Assembly (NCBI GenBank): GCA_016191815.1
Contig: JACPVI010000010.1
Span: 31,726 to 95,725 of the forward strand
DNA: 64,000 nt
DNA from: Myxococcales bacterium
GTDB taxonomy: Bacteria; Myxococcota; Myxococcia; Myxococcales; Myxococcaceae
Reading direction: 5' to 3'
Within the stretch, counting starts at the first letter, position 1, and every line of letters starts with the position of its first letter. Made by a program: the position numbers and the translations under genes. The notes under the pieces were generated by a model that made no database searches, was not told the DNA's origin, and was given only the letters and a program-made list of their open reading frames with translations. Below are positions 1-9,000 of the stretch, piece by piece.

Positions 1-2
1 CG

Positions 3-563
3 GCGCAAATCATTCCCCCCGAGGCTCGCGTCGCGCCGGGCGCCGAGCGACGGGTGCAGGCGGTGGCGGTGGACGCCGAGGGCCGGCGGATCGGCTCCCG
101 GGGCGAATACCGCTGGGCAATCGACGGGGAAGGGCTGCAGGTCGCGGGCGCGGGTCCCCGCCCGGCGGTCCGCGCCGAGCCGCAACTGCTGGAAGGAGCG
201 CGGGGGAGCCTGCGAGTGGAGGTGGCCTACTCCGGCGCGGTCGCCATTGCGATCGCGCCGGTGATCGTCGGGCCTCCCGAGGAGGAGCGCGGCTCGGCGG
301 TCGGCATCCCCGAGCCCAGGCTGGTCAGCGACGCCAAGGGGGCGTGGCGAAGCCGGATGAGCGGGGAGGCGTGGGAGATCAACGAGGCGCACGAGGACTA
401 CGTGACGCTGCGTCGAGACGCACGAACGCGGCTGCGCTACCTCTTGACGCTCCTAGCCAAGGAGCTGGTCCAGAAGTCGTTCGCGATGCCCGGCTCCGAG
501 CAGAACCTGGAGCGGATGGTCGAAATCCTGGCCCACGCGGAGCGAAACCTCCGCGGCGCCTGA
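3..563 (+). CDS. C-terminal end of an ATPase-like or Ig-domain protein (5' truncated)
   Basis: The open frame runs in from before the window, so the N-terminus is missing. A GTG at 54 could be mistaken for a start, but the frame is open upstream with coding-like sequence (PPEARVAPGAERRV). Residues after that look like a bacterial Ig-like strand pattern. The last ~75 residues are helical and include WEINEAHEDYV, RLRYLLTLLAKELV and ERMVEILAHAERNLRG. From memory, that tail resembles the C-terminus of HSP90/histidine-kinase-like ATP-binding proteins of myxobacteria, but the ATPase domain itself is outside the window. It ends with TGA 226 bases before the next gene, on the same strand. The family assignment is an inference. 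Confidence 0.6.
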   Translation, partial: AQIIPPEARVAPGAERRVQAVAVDAEGRRIGSRGEYRWAIDGEGLQVAGAGPRPAVRAEPQLLEGARGSLRVEVAYSGAVAIAIAPVIVGPPEEERGSAVGIPEPRLVSDAKGAWRSRMSGEAWEINEAHEDYVTLRRDARTRLRYLLTLLAKELVQKSFAMPGSEQNLERMVEILAHAERNLRGA

Positions 564-788
564 CACCCTGGCGTGGATTCCGCGGCTCGCGATTCGGGTT
601 CCCCCGCCCGCGCCTCTCCTCTATCTTCGACGTGTTCCACGCCGGAGCCGTGGCGGGTCTGAGGGGACACAAGAACGTGTGCGTACGGACGCGACTCTCG
701 CGCGCGGGCAGGTCTGCTGCCCGGGCAGTCCCCTGGCGTACCTCTTGCTCGACACGGCTCGCCGGCCTCCGTCACCTGCGGAGATGAC

Positions 789-3700
789 ATGTTCTTTCTC
801 GCCTCGCTTCCCCTCGTGCTCTTGCAGGCGGTGTCGGTCAGCCCCACCTCGGCCCCGGCTTCGGGCCAGGCCGAAGCGGTGGTCAAGGTGGACCGGGCGG
901 GAATGGTCCGCCTCCTGGCGAAGAGCCGCAGCGGAACCTCCTGCGAAGTGGTGGATCACCTTCGAGGCCCCTTCGCGCGCTCCGGCTCGGCCGGCGTCTC
1001 CAACTGCGAGCTGGACCTGCTCCTCGATGCGGGCACCTACAAGCTGCGCCTTTTGTCGAAGGCGAAGGCTCGCGGCAAGGTGGAGATCGGCGCCTTGGCC
1101 TTCACCGAGGCCAACCAACCCATCCCCCGCCTGGAGCCGCAGCGCAGCGCGCAGCGGGCCCTGCCCTCGGGCGAGCAGGCCTCGTACTGGATCCGCCTCG
1201 AGAAGCGCCAACCTGTAACGCTGCGTGTCTCCGGGCGAACCGCCGGAGCGGTCAGGCTGTGGCGGAACGGCGAGTGGCTGGAGACGGCGCCTTTCCGCGG
1301 CGCGGTCGTCTACCCCCAGCCGGGCCAAGGCATCCACGAGTGGTGGCTGGAAGCCCCCATCGACACAGGCGACTACCTGCTCACGGTGTACGGGACCGAC
1401 GCCCGGCCCTGGACGCGCGGGAAGGAGTCCGACGCCGTCTCCGTGGAGTACGGGTTCAGGCCTGCCCCGGTGGAGCGCTCAATAGACTTGGCGCTGCCCG
1501 AGTGGGGGATGGCGGCGATCTCCCTGCCCAAGCAGCCCGCGGTGGCCTTCGCCTCGCTGGAGGCGCCGGGCCCCGAGGCGACGCAGCTCTCGTTGCACCC
1601 GCTGAGCGAAGAGGGGGCCAGCGCGGTGGCCACCGCGGAGGGCGCCTGCCGGATCGAGCCCAAGGCGCTCGTCCCCGAGTGCGCGGCCCATGCCGGGATG
1701 GACGCCCGCCACGTGCTCCTGGTCCGCGGCGCTCCGGGCACCAGGGTCCACCTGGAATGGGCTGCGCTGGGCGGCCAGGGGCCCTGGCGCGACGGCTTCT
1801 ATGGCTCCGGCCGGCAGCACCTCACCTTCCGCGCGGAGGAGTCCGGTGAGTACCTGGTTGGCCTCCACGACGTGCCTTTGGACGAGGACTCGCCGCCGCT
1901 CTCCTGCGAGCTGGCCCGGCTGGCGAAACTGGAGCGGCTGCCTTTGGGCCGGGACTTCCTGAAGGTCGGCCCCGAGCGCCCCATCGAGCGCGAGTTCAAC
2001 TATCTGCAGGGCGCCACCATCTGGTTCGAGCTGGAGAAGGGCGGGCGCTACCGAATCCAGACTCAAGGCGGGCGAAAGAGCCGCTGCGAGCTTTTCCGGG
2101 TCGACGGCGCCGAGCGCAAGCGCCTCACCGAGACGGATCCGAAGTCGGAGAGCTGCGACCTCGCGTTGACCCTCTCTCCTGGGCCGTACGACCTCGCGCT
2201 GTACGGAGGCATCGAGGGCATCGAGAAGCTGATCATCCGCGAGGACTCGCAGCGCGCGCCCAGGCCCTCGCCGACCAAGTCGTCCTGCCTCAACCAACGG
2301 GTGCGGCTGGAGGCCGGCGCCGACTACCAACTCAGCGTCAACACTCCCGGCAGGGCCAGCGCGCGGGGCCTGGTCGCGGCGAGGCTGCCGCTCGCCCTTG
2401 CCTCTCCGCTCCACCTCACGGTCGACCCGCGCGGGGAGGTGAAGCTCCCGCTCGCCCAGGGCCCGGTGGTGGTCCGCTCGTCGGGAGGACGCCCGTTCGC
2501 GTGCGCCGGCGGCGGGGCGTCCGTCGACGCCAAGGATGGCACCTGCCGGCTCGAAGGCACCGACTCCCTGGCTCTGGGCAACAGCGGCACGAACGCAGTC
2601 AGCCTCACCATCTTCCGGCCGAGGCCGGAGACGGCGCCGCCGCCCCTTGCGGCCTATCGCCCCACGCCCGCCCCGCTCGCCAGAGTGCCGCTCGACACGC
2701 CGACCTTCTTCGACTTCGACCGCGGCGAATCCCATTCGATGGTCTTCGACGTGGAGCGCCCTGGCCTCTACCACGTGACTACGCTGGGACTGCTCTCCAC
2801 CTCCTGCCGGCTGCGGACGCCGGTGGAGCCGTCGCTCTCGGCAGACACCGGAGGGGGCCGCGGGCGCAACTGCCTGGTAGCCGGCTACCTCAAGCCCGGC
2901 CGCTACATGCTCACCGTCACCGCCCAGGGCCAGAGCAAGGGCCGCGCGGCGGCGCTGCTCAAGAGGCGCTCGCCCAAGGAGAGCCAGCCGGTAGCCGCCG
3001 ATGGAGAAGCCTTCCTGCGAGTGGAAGCGGGGGACCTGATCCAGCAGCGGCTCACGGTGAAGTCGCCCGGGCGTTACGCGCTCGCCACCAGCGGCCAGGG
3101 GGTGTCGCTCCAGTGCCGGCTCGACGACAAGGACGGCTGGCCGCTGCTGCGCGTGCCCACCCCCTGCACCCAGGAGCTGCGGCTCCGCGCGGGACAGCTT
3201 CTGTGGACGCAGCTCCCGCTCACGGTGGAGAGCATGCGCCACACCCAGCTCAGGAAGGTGCGGCGTCCGGCGCGGCTCACGGGAGCCAAGGCGCACCCGG
3301 TGCAGTTCCACACTTGGTACACCGCGGTGCTCGGGAAAGACGGCAAGGACGAGCTGACCTTCGAGTTGGAGGGCGAGCTGGAAGTGGCCATCGCCCTCAC
3401 CTCCGGGATGCAGGGAAGGCTGTTCGCGCATGAGAAGGAAAAGCGCAGGCCGGTGGAGGTCATCCCTCCCCAGGAAGCGAGCGCGCCCCGGGACGACAGC
3501 GAGCCAGAGGAGAGCGAGGGAGGAGGCTACGAGGGCGAGGGCTACGAAGGCGAGGGTGAATCCTACGAGGGTGAAGAGACCTCCGGGGAGCCGCGCCCTT
3601 CCGGCTATCAGCCGCTGTTGCCCCAGGCGCCGCCGCCGGCGCCCGGGCACCGGGTGACCTTGCCGCCGGGCAAGTACCTGTTGGTGACGGAGCACAGCCG

Positions 3701-6029
3701 CGGAGACGTGGCCATCGAGTACAGGCTCCACCTGGGAAGCGACACCTTGCTGCCCGGCATGACGAGGGAGTTGCCGGTTCCCGCCCGCCTCCCCGTGAAG
3801 ATGCCGCGGGACGGGACGGTGCGCCTTCGCACCGAGGGCGAGACCGACGTGCGCTGCCGCTTGTTCGACGGGGAGCGGCTGGTGTTCGAGGGCAGCGACA
3901 ACGGCGCGGACTGGAACTGCGTGCTCGCCGAGCCGCTGAGGAAGGGCCTCTACACCCTGGTCATCGAAGCCGAGACGCAAGCCCCCGGCGCCACCCGCCT
4001 CGCCCTCACCCAGCCGAAGGCCGAGGAACTGGGGCCCCTCTCCGACGGCCAAAAGCTCAAGCTCGGCTCGGACGTGGCGGTGCTGGACGTGCCCCTTCCC
4101 GAGCAGGACGCGGTAGAGGACCTCACCCTCCGCTCGAAGTCGCCGTTCTCCTGCGCGCTGGAGAACGCCGGCGGCGAGGTGGTCTTCCGCCTCTCGCGTG
4201 TCCGGGACTGCTCGGCGCTCGTGCGCCCAGGCGGCGAGAAGCACCGGCTCAGGCTCTGGACCACCGACGGCGCGGCGGCGGTGACTGCGTCCTTGCTCTC
4301 GCGGCCCATCGGCGACTTTGCGGGCGCCATCCCGGCGGCGAAGGCCACGCGCGCTTCGGTGCCGCGCCCTGGCCGCTACCGGACCTCGCCGCAAGTCTTC
4401 TGCCTTGGCGCCGCCTCGCGAGGGGTGCTGCGCGAATGCGGCCCGGAGGTGTCCCTCGAAGCCGGCCCCTGGGTCTTCAGCGCGCGCGGGCCCGGCGCGG
4501 AGCCGAGGCTGCCGCTCGAGGAAGTCACCACCTCCCCGGAAGCGGAGGCGAGGCCGCTGCGGCTGTCCCTCTCCCGAGCGCCGTTCATCCAGGCGGCGGT
4601 GGCGAAAGAGCCGTCCATCCATCTTCTCTCGGCGACCGTCTCCCACGGGGAGCGGGTATCTCCTTCGTGCGCGATCGACTCCTACGGAGACGGCAAGTCG
4701 CCCGGCGTGCGCGCCCGCGGGGAGACGGCTTGCCACGCCGCCAGCGGCGTCGCTCTCTCGGCCATCGAGCGGCTGTGGGTGCCCAGCGAGGAGCCGGTGG
4801 AGGCGAAGGTGGTGCGGCTCGCGGTGCCGGTGCCGCAAAACCCCGGCACGCTCTCTGTGGGCAGGCAGCGGCTGAGCTGGCGGGGCAGTGCCGCGCTCTT
4901 CCGATTGCCGCCGGCCAGCCGATCGCGCGTCGAGCTGACCCAGCCCAGGGAAAGCTGGGCGGTGCTGCTCGACGGAGCCGGCCGAGCGATGGACGTCTGT
5001 GCTCCCGAGCTCGAGATGTCCCGCTGCGTGCTCTCCGCGCAGGGAGGGCAGCTCTTCATCCACTCTCCGGGCGAGAGCACCGCCGACGCCACGGTGGTCC
5101 TGTTGGACGCGCCCGAGCGGGTGGTCTCCTTCACCGGCCTGCACGAGGAGGCACCCAGGCTGCCCGGCACGGTGAGGCTCCGGGTCCCCGCGGCAGAAGG
5201 CGAACGGTTCGCGCAGGTCGAGGGCGCCTCGCGCTGCGTGGTGGTCCTCGACGATGGAGTCCGCCTCTCCTCGTGCCGCGCCACCGTGCCCGCCGGCATC
5301 GGCGCCGAGCTGCTCATCGATTACGCCGCCCGTCCCTACCGGGCGGTGGTGCACGTCCCCGGGCGCGACAAGTGGGCCAGGCTGGGCGTGGAGCTGCCCG
5401 CCAAGTCCGGTCCTGCGCTCGGGCAGGCAGTCGCCATTCCGGCGTCGGGCGCGCTGGTGGACCGCGTCTTCGAGCTGCCCCAGGACGCGGTGGTGCGGAT
5501 CCGCTCCGACTCCGGCGTGTGCGGGCTGTTCCGGGGGAACGATCTGCTCGCCGCCGACGGACTGGACGCAGGCTGCGAGCTGACCCGCCTGGTCTCCGCG
5601 GGGACCTACCGCTTCCTGGTGCGGCCCTTCGACAAGGTTCCCCTGACCGGAACCCTGAGCTGGACGGCGGAGCCGGTGAGCGTCCTCGCCGACGGGGTCG
5701 GCCCCGAGGAGTGGATCAGCCCCTCCGAGGTGCGGCTGTACCGGTTCGCCACCGCCTCCGCGGGGAAGATCGGCCTCGGCCTGCAAGTGCAAGCCGAGCG
5801 TCTGGACTGCCAGCTCTTCGACGACGGCCACCGGCTGCTCGGCGAGGGCTGCCAGCAGTACCTCTCGGTGGAGAAGGGGAGCTACCTGCTCGCCATCCGC
5901 GCCCCCGCGAGCCCGGGCGCCAGGCCGCTGCGCTACCGGCCGGTGCTCTTGGGACTGGCCGGCGCCAAGACCGGCGTCCCGGAGGAGTACCTGCGCGACT
6001 TCTTCAATCGGATCGGAGCCAACCCGTGA
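789..6029 (+). CDS. 1746-aa secreted protein of repeated Cys-paired beta modules
   Basis: Unrecognised family. The start ATG has GGAG 5 nt upstream. An N-terminal hydrophobic stretch (FFLASLPLVLLQAVS) suggests export. The body is built from about a dozen degenerate modules of roughly 90-150 residues. Each has a Cys, about 15-30 residues, a second Cys, and then a Leu-x-x-Gly-x-Tyr-x-Leu strand (for example RCRLFDGERLVFEGSDNG followed by NCVLAEPLRKGLYTLVI). This pattern suggests disulfide-pinned beta-sandwiches similar in layout to PPC domains. Around residues 900-940 lies an acidic Gly/Glu/Tyr low-complexity linker. Its stop overlaps the GTG start of the alpha-2-macroglobulin gene (GTGA), so the two are probably translationally coupled. 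That makes it a candidate periplasmic or cell-surface partner of A2M and PBP1C. Function is not known. Confidence 0.85.
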   Translation: MFFLASLPLVLLQAVSVSPTSAPASGQAEAVVKVDRAGMVRLLAKSRSGTSCEVVDHLRGPFARSGSAGVSNCELDLLLDAGTYKLRLLSKAKARGKVEIGALAFTEANQPIPRLEPQRSAQRALPSGEQASYWIRLEKRQPVTLRVSGRTAGAVRLWRNGEWLETAPFRGAVVYPQPGQGIHEWWLEAPIDTGDYLLTVYGTDARPWTRGKESDAVSVEYGFRPAPVERSIDLALPEWGMAAISLPKQPAVAFASLEAPGPEATQLSLHPLSEEGASAVATAEGACRIEPKALVPECAAHAGMDARHVLLVRGAPGTRVHLEWAALGGQGPWRDGFYGSGRQHLTFRAEESGEYLVGLHDVPLDEDSPPLSCELARLAKLERLPLGRDFLKVGPERPIEREFNYLQGATIWFELEKGGRYRIQTQGGRKSRCELFRVDGAERKRLTETDPKSESCDLALTLSPGPYDLALYGGIEGIEKLIIREDSQRAPRPSPTKSSCLNQRVRLEAGADYQLSVNTPGRASARGLVAARLPLALASPLHLTVDPRGEVKLPLAQGPVVVRSSGGRPFACAGGGASVDAKDGTCRLEGTDSLALGNSGTNAVSLTIFRPRPETAPPPLAAYRPTPAPLARVPLDTPTFFDFDRGESHSMVFDVERPGLYHVTTLGLLSTSCRLRTPVEPSLSADTGGGRGRNCLVAGYLKPGRYMLTVTAQGQSKGRAAALLKRRSPKESQPVAADGEAFLRVEAGDLIQQRLTVKSPGRYALATSGQGVSLQCRLDDKDGWPLLRVPTPCTQELRLRAGQLLWTQLPLTVESMRHTQLRKVRRPARLTGAKAHPVQFHTWYTAVLGKDGKDELTFELEGELEVAIALTSGMQGRLFAHEKEKRRPVEVIPPQEASAPRDDSEPEESEGGGYEGEGYEGEGESYEGEETSGEPRPSGYQPLLPQAPPPAPGHRVTLPPGKYLLVTEHSRGDVAIEYRLHLGSDTLLPGMTRELPVPARLPVKMPRDGTVRLRTEGETDVRCRLFDGERLVFEGSDNGADWNCVLAEPLRKGLYTLVIEAETQAPGATRLALTQPKAEELGPLSDGQKLKLGSDVAVLDVPLPEQDAVEDLTLRSKSPFSCALENAGGEVVFRLSRVRDCSALVRPGGEKHRLRLWTTDGAAAVTASLLSRPIGDFAGAIPAAKATRASVPRPGRYRTSPQVFCLGAASRGVLRECGPEVSLEAGPWVFSARGPGAEPRLPLEEVTTSPEAEARPLRLSLSRAPFIQAAVAKEPSIHLLSATVSHGERVSPSCAIDSYGDGKSPGVRARGETACHAASGVALSAIERLWVPSEEPVEAKVVRLAVPVPQNPGTLSVGRQRLSWRGSAALFRLPPASRSRVELTQPRESWAVLLDGAGRAMDVCAPELEMSRCVLSAQGGQLFIHSPGESTADATVVLLDAPERVVSFTGLHEEAPRLPGTVRLRVPAAEGERFAQVEGASRCVVVLDDGVRLSSCRATVPAGIGAELLIDYAARPYRAVVHVPGRDKWARLGVELPAKSGPALGQAVAIPASGALVDRVFELPQDAVVRIRSDSGVCGLFRGNDLLAADGLDAGCELTRLVSAGTYRFLVRPFDKVPLTGTLSWTAEPVSVLADGVGPEEWISPSEVRLYRFATASAGKIGLGLQVQAERLDCQLFDDGHRLLGEGCQQYLSVEKGSYLLAIRAPASPGARPLRYRPVLLGLAGAKTGVPEEYLRDFFNRIGANP

Positions 6030-9000
6030 GCGCGACCCGGACGAAACCCTTATCCCTCTCTCGCATGCGGGGGCGGGCCAGGGCGAGGGTAGACCAGGCC
6101 CTCCTCGCCGCGGCGTGTCTGCTCGCCGCCGCCGCCCGCGCCCAGGAGTACGTCCCGGCCGACCGGGAGCAGCGGCCGGCGGGCGACTCGGTGCGCATCC
6201 TCCCCGAGCAGTTCCTCCGCGGCTTCGACCCGGTGACGGTCTACTTCCCCGACAACGTGGGGCCCGGCCACGCGCACGCGGACGACGGGGCGAAATTCCT
6301 CGAGCTGAGCCCCGACTGGCCCGGCGCCTGGTTCTGGGCCGACCGGAAGACGCTCCAGTTCCGCCCGGCGGAGCCGTGGCCGGCGCTCTCCCGCTTCGCC
6401 TTCGAGGCCCGCGGCGCGCGCAAGGTGCTCACCACCATGATGTCCGCGCCCTCGTCGATGTGGCCGGCGCCGGGGAGCGAGGGGTTGAAGCCCTTCCGGG
6501 TGATCACCCTCACCTTCCCTCAGTCCCTCCCCATCGCCTCGCTGAGGCAGATGCTCAAGCTGGAGATCCGCGACCTGCCCGGCCTCGCCGACTCGCCGCG
6601 GAAGCTGGTCGATCACTACGCGCTCTCGCAGCTCCCGCGGGCCACCCACCGAGACGCCGCCACCTACGCGCTCACCCTCGATGAGGACGTCCCCGAGGGG
6701 AAGCAGCTTTTGGTCCACGTCTCCTTGGCGCTCGGAAGCGAGGGCACCACGCTGTGGACCGGCCGCGCCTCGACCCGGACGCCGTTCCACCTCAAGGCCA
6801 TCAGCTGCGGCAACGAGAGCTTCTCGCTGGTCGGGGGAGCTTCGAGTCCCAAGGACATGGCGCTCTCGTGCGGCAACCGCGGGGACGCGCCGCAGCTCGT
6901 CTTCTCCGAGACGGTCAAGGACCTGACGCTCACCTCGCTCAAGCGGCTGGTGCGGCTGGAGCCCTCGGTGGCCGACCTGCACTTCCAGACCTACGGGAGC
7001 CGGGTGGCCCTCAAGGGCCGCTTCGTCCCCGACACCCTCTACAAGCTCACCGTGGGCCCCTCGCCCATCTTGGACGAGAGCGGTCGCACCCTTCGGGATC
7101 CCGGCCACGCCGAGATCTACTTCCACCTCGGCTGGAAGGCGGCCTTCCTTCGCTGGCAGCAGTCGACCGCGCTGCTCGAGTCGCGGGGCCCGCGCACGCT
7201 GCCTCTCGCCGGATATGGCGATCCGCGCGCCGACGTGCGCATCTACCGCGTGGACCCCCTCTACCTCGGGCTTTGGCCGTTCCCCGATGGGCCGGTGACG
7301 GTGAACGAGCAGGGCGATCCGCCGTTCCCGGGCGAGGAGCCGGCGGCGCGGCGACGGCCCGGCGAGCACGTCTCGGTGGAGGAGCTGGAGCAGCACATCA
7401 GGCTCCTCGGGTCTCCGCTGGTCTCGAAGGTGGTGGATCTCCCCCTCGCGGACAAGGGCGGCACCACCCACTTCGGGCTGGAGATGGGCGCGCTGATCGA
7501 CCCGCTGGTGGGAAAGCACCGCGCCGGCACCTATCTGGTGGGCCTCCGCCGGCTCGCGGGGGCGCCGGAGCGCGCCTATATGCGGGTGCAGCTCACCAAC
7601 CTGAGCCTCACCACCGTGGAGGACCGGGACCGTGCGGCCTTGGTGGTGCGCACCCTCGACACCGCCGAGCCGGTGCGCGGAGCCACCATCGTGCTGGACG
7701 GGACGAAGAAGCGGCCGCCCAACCTCGGAAACGCGCCCTGGAACCGCTTCATCTCCCTTAGGCTCACCACCGACGAGAGCGGCCGTGCCTCGCTGCTCCC
7801 GCTGGCCGAGTGGGAGACCATCGAGCGCATCTACGTGCAGAGCGGCGAGGACACCCTGGTCCTCGACCCGAGGCAGCCTCCTCCCCGCTTCGCCGACAAC
7901 CACTGGTCTTCCTCCTCGAGCTGGCTCGGTTGGCTCACCCAGGCGATTCCTCCGCCGATCAACGACCGCCTGCTGGGCTTCGTCTTCGCCGAGCGGCCCA
8001 TCTACCGTCCTGGGGAGACGGTCTTCCTCAAGGGCTTCGTCCGCCGGAAAGTGAGCGGCGAGCTGCGCGGCCTCCCCGCCCAGGAGCAGAAGCCCTACCG
8101 GCTGGTGGTCTCCAGCCCCGACGGACAGAGCTGGCCGGTCCCCATCGGCTGGACCGCGCTCCAGGGTTTCCAGGGCGAGCTCAAGGAGCCCAACCTCCCC
8201 ACCGGGTCGCTCACCGCCTCGCTCTACGACGGCCAGCCGGGGAGCCTGGTCGCCCAGCGCAGCTTTCAGATCGAGGCCTACCGGATCCCCACCTTCGAGG
8301 TGCAGATCACCTCGCCCTCCACGGTGCGGCTGGACGGGCCGTTCAAGGCCAAGGCGATCGCGCGCTACTACGCCGGCGGGAACGTGGCGGGCCAGCCGAT
8401 CGCGTGGGCGGTGACGCAGCGGCCGCACCACTACGTGCCCCGCGGCCGGGAGGATTACCTGTTCGCCTCGTCGACCCAGTTCGCCCGTCCCAGCGCGGCC
8501 CGCCCGCCGGGCACCATCACCCAGCAGGCCGAGTTGGATGATCACGGCTCGGCGGAGCTCACCGTCAACCCGGCCTTGGACCTGGACGGCTCGGCGCGCA
8601 TCTACCGCTTCGAGGCCACCGTCACCGGCCCTGACGACAACCAGGTCTCCGCGGCGCAAGAGGTGAAGGCGCTGCCGCCGTTCGTGATGGGCATGAAGCT
8701 CGTCCGCTACGCCGAGAAGGCGGCGGAGCTGCGGCCCGAGATCATCGCCGTCGGCGTGGACGACAAGCTCCTCAAGGGCCAGGAGATCCAGGTCCGGCTG
8801 TACCGGCGGGTCTGGCACTCCAACCTCCGCGAGACGCACTTCGCCACCGGGAAGGCCCAGTACGTCACCGAGCAGCAGGATGTGCGGCTGTTGGAGAAGA
8901 CGGTCGTCACCGAGGACAAGCCGGTGGTGCCCTCGCTGCCGGTGCAGGAGGCGGGGGTGTACGTGGTGGAGCTGTTCGCGCGGGACAAGCTGGGCCGGGT

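Noticed and set aside
704..724. GGGCAG/CTGCCC hairpin upstream of the 1746-aa gene
   Set aside because: A 7-bp stem with no T-run and no known riboswitch or attenuator features; such hairpins are frequent at this GC content.
1479..5831. A 1450-codon open frame on the minus strand across the Cys-module gene
   Set aside because: It is the antisense shadow of a GC-rich gene. It has no signal peptide, domain or ribosome site, and the plus-strand frame has coherent repeats and operon overlaps.
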